Shown here: piece by piece, positions 15,597 to 23,746 of the stretch
How positions within the stretch are numbered: the first letter of the stretch is position 1
Layout of the letters: every line of letters begins with the position of its first letter
NCBI GenBank assembly: GCA_964594115.1
Contig: CAZQLD010000011.1
Span: forward strand, 1-37,754
DNA: 37,754 nt
Reading direction: 5' to 3'
Origin: MFWN01 sp964594115
GTDB taxonomy: Archaea; Nanobdellota; Nanobdellia; Pacearchaeales; GW2011-AR1
Made by a program: the position numbers and the translations under genes
The notes under the pieces: model-generated
The model's input: the letters and a program-made list of their open reading frames with translations, nothing else
Databases searched by the model: none
What the model was told of the DNA's origin: nothing

Positions 15597-18140
15597 ATGA
15601 AATTTAATTTTAAAAAGATTACATCAGTGCTAGCTAGTGCAGTAATGCTTGGAAGTTCGATAGGTATTGCAGCTGCAGCAAGTTATCCTAATCCGTTTAT
15701 TCAGGGTGGGATAGCAAACGTTCGAGTTGTTGTGGGTGCAGATGCAGCATCATCTGACTTACTTGCAGCAGTAGATATTGGTCAAAACTTACAGGCAGAA
15801 CTTGCAAAACAAACCGCTACTACATCAACTAGTGGAGCAACTGCAACAGGAGGAGATAGTGTAAATCTGGCAACAGGCTCTAGGGCCTTATACTATGCAG
15901 ATGGTATTAATGCTGGAAGAAGCTCCTTGTCAACAACAGAGCTAGGAACTGTTTTAGCTGATGGAACATTTACAGACTTATCAGGAACTGAATATGACTA
16001 CACCCAAACAATAATTGTTGGAGATACACTTAGTGTGTTTGGAACAAGTGGAGGAGACATAGATGATCCTGTTTTGCATTTAAATGTTGGCTCAACTTCA
16101 ACAGACCCTTTGTACAACTATACACTAGGCTTCACTAAGAACCTTAATGTATCAGATGCTATAAATGTGCAAGGAGAGAAACTCACAATACTTGGGGTAG
16201 AGTATGTTGTGGGAGCAAGTTCTACTAACAGCACTCTTTACTTGTATGGTTCAGGAGAGACAATCACTGTTGCAGCAGGTGAATCTACAACTGTTGCAGT
16301 AGGAGATACTGAACATACTGTAGAGTTAGTAACAACTACTGCAACAAATGCAGCAAAAATAAGTGTTGATGGCATAACTAAGTCAGTTACACAAAGTAAC
16401 AGATACCAATTCGCAGGAGATGTGGTTGTGTATGTGAAAGATGTAACACACCCTGCTTTTGCAGGAGACTTAAGAAATGTTGAGCTTATTATTGGTGCAA
16501 AAGCATTGAAACTTACAAATGGACAGACTGTAAAACAAGGTGCTGATGAAACAAGCATAAAAGGAACAAAAACAACAATAAGTGCTGCTGGTATAGGAGT
16601 AATTTCTGGATTCACAGTAGAGGTCGCAATGGAGAAATCCAAAGTAGACCATCTAGCTGCAGGAGATAAATTTACAGACCCTGTATTTGGGGGCTTAAGT
16701 GTACAATTTGCTGGTGCAGTTCCAGCATTAGACTCTGATGCTAGAGGGAGTGTTATTATTGATACAGATAACAACCAGTATGCTCGTGTAACTTTCACAA
16801 GTTCAAGAGCAGCTAGTGCAGGAGAGCAACAAATAACTTATGTTTATGACAATAACACTGCAAGCAATGCTATACAACCATTGTTAGCACATCAGACAAT
16901 AACAACTAATAACAAAGGGCATATTCATGTCAAAGAAGGAGAAAATGCTGTAGAAGGTGACTGGATTGTTGTTAACCAAGGAGATGCAGGAGCTATCCTT
17001 GAAATTACTGATATGAGTGTAGATACTGGAACAGTTGGAACAATTACTTTTGAAGATGCCATAACAGGAGATTCTACAAAAGTAACACTACAAAACGTAA
17101 GCAGTGTTTATACAAAAACAGGTAATTTCTTTGGAGGAAATGGTTATACTATTAATATGGCAGAGAACGAAGCAACTGCTAATATAACTTGGGATTCTGG
17201 GGCTACTATAACTTTATTCCCAAGAATAAAGTTAAAAGACGGCGGATGGATTGCTTTCTTAACAGAAACAACCATTGCTAATGGAACATCTGTTATCTTT
17301 CCAAATGGCTTAACAACCTTATCAACAGTTGGAACAGCATTATCTAATGAGACAACAACCACTACATACAATGGAATTACATGGACTGGTAGAAATAATA
17401 CAGTAAACCCAATAGTGGATTCGATTGTAAGTCCTACTTGTAATTTTAATGTTACAAACGGACCAGCTGTATTGTTCATGGAGCCAAAGAAATGGGATGA
17501 CTCAGGTTATGGTAATTTTATATGTGTTCCATTAACAACAACTGGAAGCACTGAAATTGCTATTGGTGATCCTGTATTCAATGGAACAAACAGCGGATTT
17601 GTGACTCGTACTTCAGACACATATCAAAAAGAGGCTGTAGACAAATACGGCACTTTAACAATAAAGGAAGATAGAACAAATGAGAATGGAGTAGCTACAA
17701 TAAACTACCCAACATCTCAAATGAAGCTTGATGTGTTGTTCACAACTGAAGGAGCAACTGTGACTTCTGGTTCAGCTGGCGCAGGAAGTGTAACTGAATT
17801 AGGAAGTGTTACTGTTGAAGATAGTTCACTAAGTGCAACTGACAAGGAGAAGAACTTGATAGTTGTTGGAGGTAGCTGTATTAACAGTGTAGCTGCTGAA
17901 ATAGTTGGTGGAAACCTATGTGGAGCTGCATTTACAGACGCAACTGGTATTGGTGCAGACCAATTCCTTATTAAGGTAGTTGATTCACCATACACTACTG
18001 GAAAAGTAGCTATGCTTATCGCAGGCTATGAAAAAGCAGACACAACAAAAGCTGCTAAGTATGTAACTGCAGAAATGCCTGCTACAGAGGTCGGTACTGA
18101 ACTTAAAAAAGTAACAACAACCTATGCTGATGTAGAATAA
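15597..18140 (+). CDS. S-layer protein
   Basis: An 847-residue exported protein. The signal peptide (about 1-28) ends GIAAAAS. The N-terminal domain reads IANVRVVVGADAASSDLLAA, the conserved start of archaeal S-layer proteins of the Methanococcus type. The C-terminus has the matching conserved block: VVGGSCINSVAAEIVGG, later FLIKVVDSPYTTGKVAMLIA and YEKADTTKAAKYV. Between lie Thr/Gly-rich beta domains with many NxS/T sequons, candidates for N-glycosylation. It should be the main envelope lattice protein. No C-terminal transmembrane anchor is visible. Duplicated promoter boxes, the structured leader, the strong Shine-Dalgarno and a downstream T-rich terminator all suggest very high, possibly regulated, expression. 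Confidence 0.88.
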   Translation: MKFNFKKITSVLASAVMLGSSIGIAAAASYPNPFIQGGIANVRVVVGADAASSDLLAAVDIGQNLQAELAKQTATTSTSGATATGGDSVNLATGSRALYYADGINAGRSSLSTTELGTVLADGTFTDLSGTEYDYTQTIIVGDTLSVFGTSGGDIDDPVLHLNVGSTSTDPLYNYTLGFTKNLNVSDAINVQGEKLTILGVEYVVGASSTNSTLYLYGSGETITVAAGESTTVAVGDTEHTVELVTTTATNAAKISVDGITKSVTQSNRYQFAGDVVVYVKDVTHPAFAGDLRNVELIIGAKALKLTNGQTVKQGADETSIKGTKTTISAAGIGVISGFTVEVAMEKSKVDHLAAGDKFTDPVFGGLSVQFAGAVPALDSDARGSVIIDTDNNQYARVTFTSSRAASAGEQQITYVYDNNTASNAIQPLLAHQTITTNNKGHIHVKEGENAVEGDWIVVNQGDAGAILEITDMSVDTGTVGTITFEDAITGDSTKVTLQNVSSVYTKTGNFFGGNGYTINMAENEATANITWDSGATITLFPRIKLKDGGWIAFLTETTIANGTSVIFPNGLTTLSTVGTALSNETTTTTYNGITWTGRNNTVNPIVDSIVSPTCNFNVTNGPAVLFMEPKKWDDSGYGNFICVPLTTTGSTEIAIGDPVFNGTNSGFVTRTSDTYQKEAVDKYGTLTIKEDRTNENGVATINYPTSQMKLDVLFTTEGATVTSGSAGAGSVTELGSVTVEDSSLSATDKEKNLIVVGGSCINSVAAEIVGGNLCGAAFTDATGIGADQFLIKVVDSPYTTGKVAMLIAGYEKADTTKAAKYVTAEMPATEVGTELKKVTTTYADVE

Positions 18141-18148
18141 AGCTAAAA

Positions 18149-18189
18149 ATTTTTTTTCTTTTTTGTTTTTTTCTTTTTTGTTTCTTTAT
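18149..18189 (+). terminator. oligo-T terminator of the S-layer gene
   Basis: Four T-rich runs (TTTTTTTT, TTTTTT, TTTTTTT, TTTTTT, separated by C or G) begin 8 nt after the S-layer stop codon. This is the usual archaeal oligo-T termination signal. Confidence 0.7.
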
Positions 18190-18272
18190 CTTGCTCTTTT
18201 GTTAATGCTATATATATTTTCTTTTATAAAAATACTTAAATACTTATAAGGAAATCAAAAGATTAAGGGAAA

Positions 18273-18725
18273 ATGAAAGTAAAACTAATACGGCTTGGCT
18301 CTTTAATAACTCTTTATAATGGGATTTATGCTATTTTATTTGGATTTTTTATGATATTTTTCAGCAAGTTCTTAATTGCAAAATATTTTGAGTCATTTCC
18401 AGAAGTTTGGGAGATATTAGTTAAGAAATGGATTAGTGATATTTCCCAGTATTTTCTGATTTTAATATATACTGGATTTTTGCTTGTTTCTTTTGGCATA
18501 TTTGTCATATACCTTTCTGTTTTTGTGATTAAAAAGAAAGACAAGCTTGCTTGGGCAGTCTTATTTTTTGGAGGAATACTTGGATGGGCAAGCATGTTTA
18601 TAGTTAATATTCTTGCTAAGAATCTAATAATGATTGTTTTAAGTTTTATTGGTTGGGCGAGTTTTATTATCGGGATGATAATCCCTATAAAATACTACAT
18701 ACACAAAGAATATGCAAAATTGTAA
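18273..18725 (+). CDS. four-TM membrane protein of unknown function
   Basis: A 150-residue protein with four predicted membrane helices (about 10-33, 62-87, 95-116, 120-140) and a basic C-terminal tail. No catalytic motif seen. A TATA-like ACTTATAAGG lies near 18240. It opens a plus-strand group with two single-pass proteins and a DUF368 transporter, so an envelope role is possible but unproven. Confidence 0.65.
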   Translation: MKVKLIRLGSLITLYNGIYAILFGFFMIFFSKFLIAKYFESFPEVWEILVKKWISDISQYFLILIYTGFLLVSFGIFVIYLSVFVIKKKDKLAWAVLFFGGILGWASMFIVNILAKNLIMIVLSFIGWASFIIGMIIPIKYYIHKEYAKL

Positions 18726-18766
18726 GAGAGGAATAATTTTTAAACTAATTTTTTCTTATAAAAACG

Positions 18767-19351
18767 ATGAAAAAGATTTTGACTAAAGAAGAAAAAAAGA
18801 GAAAGCAAACCCGGCTTAAGATAATTCTTGGAGGGCTTCTTGTTGCGATAATGATTTTAAGCAGTGTTGGTTTTGCTTTTTTTTCTAGTTCTGAAAAACC
18901 AAAAACGAAAATTGAAGAGGGCGGGATAGAGTTTATTTTAAATGAGAATGGCTTATGGGAGTTTGAACTGCAGGGCTTTAAATTCTTAACACAGTACACC
19001 TTAAAAGAAACAGAAAATATCTCTGCTTTTGCATTTAGGACAATGGGCGATTATTCAGGAAAGACTTTATTCTTTTTAGGACAGAGCCCAGCCAGGCGAG
19101 AGATAGAAGTAAATTTGGTAAGTTTTGTTCCTAGAATGCAGGATGGATGTCTTGAAGATTATAAAGAAAGATGCAATAATAATACCCCTATTAAAAACTG
19201 TTCCCAAGATAATGTTATAATCCTAGAAGAAACTGAAGAGATAAAAATACACCAAGAGGACAATTGCGTTTTCATAGAAGCACCTTATGAAGAGCAAGCA
19301 AGAGCAGCAGATGCTCTTCTTTTTAAGATTTTGGGCATTAGGAATTTTTAA
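18767..19351 (+). CDS. single-pass exported protein, paired with the next gene
   Basis: A 194-residue protein with a basic N-terminus (KKILTKEEKKRKQTRLK), one TM helix (about 20-41) and an ectodomain with four cysteines. The C-terminal segment NVIILEETEEIKIHQEDNCV with FIEA aligns loosely with TVIVMQEGNKTQISQEKIIF, KNCYVIEIA of the following gene, so the two are probably distant paralogues. Stop and next ATG are one base apart. Function unknown. Confidence 0.65.
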   Translation: MKKILTKEEKKRKQTRLKIILGGLLVAIMILSSVGFAFFSSSEKPKTKIEEGGIEFILNENGLWEFELQGFKFLTQYTLKETENISAFAFRTMGDYSGKTLFFLGQSPARREIEVNLVSFVPRMQDGCLEDYKERCNNNTPIKNCSQDNVIILEETEEIKIHQEDNCVFIEAPYEEQARAADALLFKILGIRNF

Positions 19352-19352
19352 G

Positions 19353-20033
19353 ATGGAAAAAAAGATAAAAATAGAAAAAGAAGTTAAGAAAGAAGGAAGT
19401 TCGAATTTGGACAGTTATAATAAACAATTTAAGGCTATACTGGGGATTATGGTGGTTTTAATTGCTATTGCGCTCTTATCATACTGGATTATCCAAGCAA
19501 ATAAGAATTTTGAATACAATGGCTTAAAGTTTTATAAAGAAAAAGAAGGAACAAATTTATTTTACAAATCTCTTCTTGGATTTGTTACAGCTTGGGGAGA
19601 AGAAGTCCCGTTTATTTTAAGACTAAAAAACGATCCAAGAGAACTGGCAAAAATACCTATAGATGGAGATATAAGACTAAATAAAGAAGCAATTATCTCT
19701 CTTTCTCCTGAGATAGCTGATTGCCCTCATATGTATTCCACACTAGTAGATTTTGGTATTATTCTAAAGGCTTTTGGAGTTACAGCAAGCGGAGCAACAA
19801 CAGATGCAGATTATGCAAGAGAAAATAATGCCACTCTTGCTGACTGCAGAAGTTCACTGAATAAAACAGTCATTGTTATGCAAGAAGGAAATAAAACTCA
19901 AATAAGCCAGGAAAAAATAATATTTAAGAACTGTTATGTTATAGAAATTGCTAATTGTGAGGTCAGAGAAGGTTTTGAAAGATTTATCCTTAATTTTATT
20001 GAAAATTCAATGGCAAGTTATGATGGAAAATAA
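19353..20033 (+). CDS. single-pass exported protein, paralogue of the preceding gene
   Basis: A 226-residue protein from ATG 19353, one base after the previous stop. A cytoplasmic charged start (EKKIKIEKEVKKEG) is followed by a TM helix (about 28-50) and an ectodomain with four cysteines (IADCPHM, LADCRSS, KNCYVIEIANCEV). It shares the final Cys-rich block with the upstream protein. The end overlaps the DUF368 start by 11 nt, so the three genes form one operon; the pair may be accessory to the transporter, which is inference. Confidence 0.65.
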   Translation: MEKKIKIEKEVKKEGSSNLDSYNKQFKAILGIMVVLIAIALLSYWIIQANKNFEYNGLKFYKEKEGTNLFYKSLLGFVTAWGEEVPFILRLKNDPRELAKIPIDGDIRLNKEAIISLSPEIADCPHMYSTLVDFGIILKAFGVTASGATTDADYARENNATLADCRSSLNKTVIVMQEGNKTQISQEKIIFKNCYVIEIANCEVREGFERFILNFIENSMASYDGK

Positions 20034-20904
20034 GATTCTATTATTCTTAAAGGGTTTTTTAATGGGAATTTGTGATTTAATCCCAGGCATTTCTGGAGGC
20101 ACAATTGCATTTATAACTGGAATTTATTCCAGATTAATCGCGTCTGTGAAAAACATCTCTCCAAAATTAGTTTATGATTTTTTTAAATACCTGGCTAACA
20201 GAAAAAAAGAAAATCTTAAGATATTAAAAAAAGATATTAAAAAAGTCGATTTATTTTTCCTTGTCATCCTTTTATTAGGTATCGGAACTGCTCTTTTAGC
20301 TGGCTCAAGAGTCATTAAATTCCTTTTAGATAATTATTTTTTGTATACTCTGTCTTTTTTTGTCGGACTTGTACTATCATCTTCTAAAATAATTTTTGAT
20401 AATATTAAAAATCATAAAATCAAAAACATTATGTTTGGAATTGTTGGCTTTATATTTGGAGTTCTATTTTTAATCTTAGTTCCTTTGACTGTGACTCCAA
20501 GTTTGTACTATGTTTTTATTGGAGGGTTTTTTGCTGTTAGTGCTATGTTCTTACCAGGAATCTCAGGAGCGTTTATATTGTTAATTCTCGGCCTTTATGA
20601 GTTTATGATTAATGTAATGCACAATATGATAGAAAGTGTAGAGTATCTTTTAATATTTATTGCAGGAGCCCTATTAGGAGCATTCACAATCTCGAGAGTC
20701 ATAACTTTTCTTTTTAAAAAAGATAAATGCAAGACACTTTACTTTCTTTTAGGACTGGTGATAGGCTCTTTAAGTATTCCGTTAAGGAAAATCTCTCAAA
20801 TTCCTTCCCTAGGCGCATTAAATGTCTCTATAATGCTATTTTTTGCTGCGTTGGGTATTTTATTAGTAATTATTATTAATTCTTTTGTTTCTTCAAAGAG
20901 ATAA
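20023..20904 (+). CDS. DUF368-family polyprenyl-phosphate translocase
   Basis: A 293-residue integral membrane protein with many helices. The opening FLMGICDLIPGISGGTIAFI is the signature of DUF368 (PF04018), and a second MFLPGISGAFILLILGLYEF repeats it near residue 180, as expected for this inverted-repeat family. Bacterial DUF368 members (PopT) recycle undecaprenyl phosphate across the membrane; here the substrate would be dolichyl phosphate used in surface glycosylation. I prefer ATG 20023 (20020 is an adjacent ATG), overlapping the upstream gene by 11 nt. Its 3' end overlaps the convergent archaeosortase-like gene by 29 nt. Confidence 0.85.
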   Translation: MENKILLFLKGFLMGICDLIPGISGGTIAFITGIYSRLIASVKNISPKLVYDFFKYLANRKKENLKILKKDIKKVDLFFLVILLLGIGTALLAGSRVIKFLLDNYFLYTLSFFVGLVLSSSKIIFDNIKNHKIKNIMFGIVGFIFGVLFLILVPLTVTPSLYYVFIGGFFAVSAMFLPGISGAFILLILGLYEFMINVMHNMIESVEYLLIFIAGALLGAFTISRVITFLFKKDKCKTLYFLLGLVIGSLSIPLRKISQIPSLGALNVSIMLFFAALGILLVIIINSFVSSKR

Positions 20905-21391
20905 TATCAGAATATACTGGAACCTTCTTGATTTTAAATAACCAGACTGTTAAAAACCAGATTCCAGCAACAAGTATTATGTTTAAGATATACCAAAATA
21001 ATTTATGGGTTATGTCAAAAAAAGCAGACTTTTCTATAAGAAGTATTGAAAGTAGAAAAATCCTTAATATATTAACAACAAGAAGAGAAAGAAAGGAGAA
21101 CAACAAAGAATATACTCTTTGTTTAGCCTTCATGCTCGTTGTTAGATTAAGAACCAAAAGAAGATAATAAGCAGAGCCTGCAATACATGCACTTATAACC
21201 TCTATTTCAAATCCAGCAACAAGAAAGGTATTTCCAATAATTGACATTTCATAAAAAATATTAAGTAAGAAATAGACTGGTAAGATTGTCAGAGATGAGA
21301 AGATTATGTTAAACGGCAGAAAGCCTAAGATAATTAATATCAGATATCTTAAAAATATATAAACCATCTGTTTTTTCCTCTTTTTTTTCAT
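20876..21391 (-). CDS. archaeosortase/exosortase-family transpeptidase
   Basis: A 171-residue protein, largely transmembrane (about five helices). The exosortase/archaeosortase catalytic triad is visible in order and context: Cys69 in ISACIAGSAYYLLL, Arg110 in VVNILRIFLL, His129 in FFDITHKLFW. Family members cut a short C-terminal sorting motif next to a terminal TM helix and basic tail, and attach the protein to a lipid. The next minus-strand gene upstream (21581-23224) encodes a large surface protein with just such a tail, a likely substrate. It is shorter than exosortases (about 280 residues) but near the length of small archaeosortases. Its leader is unusually structured (separate entry). 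Confidence 0.82.
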   Translation of the reverse strand: MKKKRKKQMVYIFLRYLILIILGFLPFNIIFSSLTILPVYFLLNIFYEMSIIGNTFLVAGFEIEVISACIAGSAYYLLLVLNLTTSMKAKQRVYSLLFSFLSLLVVNILRIFLLSILLIEKSAFFDITHKLFWYILNIILVAGIWFLTVWLFKIKKVPVYSDIISLKKQKN

Positions 21392-21494
21392 TTGCTTAAG
21401 ACACCAAGGTTTCTTGAAGTCTCAGAAATTGAAAATTTCTGACGACTGTCAAAATCTTATGATTTTGAAGCTTCAACTTCCTTTAATTTAGTTA
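21392..21494 (-). promoter_or_regulatory. structured leader of the archaeosortase gene; copy of a recurring leader element
   Basis: Next to the ATG is GGTGTCTTAAGCAA, and further upstream GGAAGTTGAAG, both shared with the leaders of L11 and Spt5. Here a 51-nt insert separates the two halves of TTGAAG/CTTCAA (21414-21419, 21471-21476). The insert forms a 9-bp hairpin (21422-21430 with 21434-21442, loop GAA) and an 8-bp hairpin (21449-21456 with 21461-21468, loop TTAT). Together these predict a three-way junction. Confidence 0.55.
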
Positions 21495-21539
21495 TAAAAT
21501 AGAAACAAAGAGTCATTTAAATATTTTATTCAAAAACAG

Positions 21540-21574
21540 GTTTAAAAAAATTAAAAAAATTAAAAAAATAAAAT
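21540..21574 (-). terminator. oligo-T terminator of the acidic surface protein gene
   Basis: On the minus strand, a few bases after the stop at 21581, three runs of seven T separated by AA are followed by non-T sequence. The 9-bp periodic tract on the plus strand (TTAAAAAAA units) is best explained as this terminator. Confidence 0.6.
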
Positions 21575-21580
21575 AATTAT

Positions 21581-23224
21581 TTATTTTGTTGATACTATTC
21601 TTCTTGCCACTAAGATTATTGCAATTATCAAGATAACATTGATAACAACTATTACCCAAATAAACCAATTCTCTCTTAAATTACCTGATACTGCTGCTCC
21701 TGTTATTCCGGCTTGCTTTCCACCTTCTACTACAACAGAAACTTCTTGCTCTGTTTTCTCATCATCATAGTCTGCTGTTATTGTAAAGAACTGTTCATCT
21801 ATTGCATCTTCATCTATATTGAGATATATGTAGAAGTCTTTTGAGTCTCCTTCAGCTAAGGTTATTGTTCTTGGCTCTATTCTCTTGAAATCTGCCCAAG
21901 AATTGTAATCTGAAACAGACAACACATAGGTTGTTTCTTCTCCGCCAGTATTTTCTAGTGTTCCCTTAATTACAAGTTCTTCCCCTGCTACAACATCTGA
22001 ATCAAGTTCTGCTGTTATTGAAGCATCTGAAGTCTTCTTAACTATGCAATTTCCTTTAACTTCAACATCATAGCTTATTGTCTTAAATCTTCCGTATTCG
22101 TCATCATCTTCGTCATAATCAAGGTCAATTCTGAACTTAAGTGTGTACATTCCTTCGTCAATATCTTCTGGAACAGATAATGGAAAATTAACTTTTTCTG
22201 CTTTATCATCCCAGTCTAACTTAGATATCTCTCTTGAAAGAACAGTTCCAAAAACAGAATCGAGCAAAGTCACTTTTATCTTATCTTCTCTGCTTCTTCC
22301 AATATTAGCGATCCATAAATCAATATCTGTTATTGCACCGCAGCTTAAAAGATCAGGTATGTTTGACTTTGTTATATCTACATCGTTTCTTTCTCTCTTG
22401 ATTTCTACTGGTATACCTTCTGTTTCTCCTAATGCTGCTGATTTTCCGTTATCTGTTGCAACACTGCACATTGAATTTTCTCCTTCATCGTCATCATATG
22501 CTTTAACAAAAAGAAGATAATTTGAGCCTCTTTCTAAATCATAAGGTACATCAAATGTAAAATCTATCCATTCATAGTCATTGTCATTAACATCAACTGT
22601 GTCATCATCTCCAATATCTAAGAATTCTTCTGCATTAGTGTCATAAAGGTCCCATTCTACTCTTACCTCATGGTCATCATCGTCATCATTGTTCTTTATC
22701 TTCATGCTTAAAGTTATCTCATCTTGAGGATACCATGCCCAGTCATCATCTGAAGAAGATCCGCTTTCATCAACATCTCTTATCTCTATTACAGAAGCAT
22801 CTGAAGGACCTTCTTCACAATAACTTCTATGAACTTGGAAAGTTATTGGATATGTTGAATTTTCTCCATTCATAGCGGATATATCTACAATAGTAGAGTA
22901 TATCCCTGGCTCTAGTTTGTCTATGTCAGCGGCATTTACTGATGCTGTAATTGTTTGAGTTTGTGGGTCAACTGAACCATTACCAAGGTTAAAAGATGAT
23001 TTGCTTAAAGCAACACTAACATCATTAGTTCCATCAGTTATTGTAACTGAAGGAATAGTGAAATCAGCTGCTTCGTCTGTGTTTGTTACATTAAAATCTA
23101 TAGAATTTGCTGTTTGTGTGAATATCAAGGTTGCTGGACTAACTGTAAAACTTACAGCTGCACTTACGATTATTGCTGTCAGAATAGTGGTCAATAAGAT
23201 CAAACTTAAAAATTTAGTTTTCAT
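21581..23224 (-). CDS. acidic surface protein with sortase-substrate-like C-terminus
   Basis: A 547-residue exported protein. A signal peptide (1-22, ending VSAAV) precedes Ig-like/NEW3-like beta domains (for example SASITAELDSDVVAG-type repeats), extremely rich in Asp/Glu, with runs such as DDDDDHEVR and DDSSS-like loops that could bind Ca2+. The C-terminus has GITGAAVSGN, then a TM helix (about 520-540) and a basic tail RRIVSTK: the tripartite layout of archaeosortase/exosortase substrates. The neighbouring gene is an archaeosortase-like enzyme. It may be a second S-layer or envelope protein; the acidity might reflect salt or cation binding. Annotations such as putative S-layer protein would fit. 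Confidence 0.75.
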   Translation of the reverse strand: MKTKFLSLILLTTILTAIIVSAAVSFTVSPATLIFTQTANSIDFNVTNTDEAADFTIPSVTITDGTNDVSVALSKSSFNLGNGSVDPQTQTITASVNAADIDKLEPGIYSTIVDISAMNGENSTYPITFQVHRSYCEEGPSDASVIEIRDVDESGSSSDDDWAWYPQDEITLSMKIKNNDDDDDHEVRVEWDLYDTNAEEFLDIGDDDTVDVNDNDYEWIDFTFDVPYDLERGSNYLLFVKAYDDDEGENSMCSVATDNGKSAALGETEGIPVEIKRERNDVDITKSNIPDLLSCGAITDIDLWIANIGRSREDKIKVTLLDSVFGTVLSREISKLDWDDKAEKVNFPLSVPEDIDEGMYTLKFRIDLDYDEDDDEYGRFKTISYDVEVKGNCIVKKTSDASITAELDSDVVAGEELVIKGTLENTGGEETTYVLSVSDYNSWADFKRIEPRTITLAEGDSKDFYIYLNIDEDAIDEQFFTITADYDDEKTEQEVSVVVEGGKQAGITGAAVSGNLRENWFIWVIVVINVILIIAIILVARRIVSTK

Positions 23225-23308
23225 TTTAGTTTTGTTACGATTTTATAGTTGTAATGATTTAAAAAGATTTGTATATCAGAAAATATATTATAAAGAACAA
23301 TAAACCAA

Positions 23309-23357
23309 AGATTTATAAGCTTATCTCCCGTCTATAAAATAATAAACAAAAGGAGGT
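23309..23357 (+). promoter_or_regulatory. TATA box and strong Shine-Dalgarno for the 126-residue membrane protein
   Basis: AGATTTATAAGC at 23309-23320 is a TATA box, and AAAAGGAGGT at 23348-23357 ends 4 nt before the ATG. The only comparable Shine-Dalgarno in the window precedes the S-layer gene. Confidence 0.65.
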
Positions 23358-23361
23358 AAAA

Positions 23362-23742
23362 ATGCCTAGAAAAAGTAGGAAAAAATCCATTATAAGTTAT
23401 GTGGGTTCAAAGAACAAAGGGAACCTTGTTGGAGCATGGGCTTTTTTGATTGGAGTGATTTTAGCAGTGATAATAGGGTTAATAGGAACAGAAGTATCTA
23501 CTGTTATTTTAGGGTTACTAGTTATCTTAGGATTAATAGTGGGTATCTTGAATGTGGGTGATAAGGATGTGAATACTTTCTTAATTGCAGCAGCTGTTTT
23601 AGTTATTGTTAGTTGGATGGGTTCAGACGCTTTAGGAGTGATATCAGTGCTAGGAAAAATCTTAAATGCCTTATTAGTAATGTTTATACCAGCAACTGTT
23701 ATTGTGGCTTTGAAAGCTGTTTTTGCAATAGCAAAATCTTAA
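23362..23742 (+). CDS. small multi-TM membrane protein, probably abundant
   Basis: A 126-residue protein with a basic, soluble N-terminus (MPRKSRKKSIISYVGSKNKG) and four hydrophobic segments (about 25-42, 45-63, 70-88, 95-122). It has no catalytic motif. The consensus Shine-Dalgarno and promoter suggest high expression. It diverges from the acidic surface protein gene across a 137-bp shared intergenic region and converges on the Dph2-like gene with a 4-bp gap. Function unknown. Confidence 0.7.
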   Translation: MPRKSRKKSIISYVGSKNKGNLVGAWAFLIGVILAVIIGLIGTEVSTVILGLLVILGLIVGILNVGDKDVNTFLIAAAVLVIVSWMGSDALGVISVLGKILNALLVMFIPATVIVALKAVFAIAKS

Positions 23743-23746
23743 ATTT

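Noticed and set aside
16238..16798. 186-codon open frame opposite the S-layer gene
   Set aside because: It is an antisense shadow of the Thr/Ala-rich S-layer sequence with unnatural composition and no start signals.
21540..21572. 9-bp tandem repeat of TTAAAAAAA as a special element
   Set aside because: Best explained as the oligo-T terminator of the minus-strand surface protein gene.
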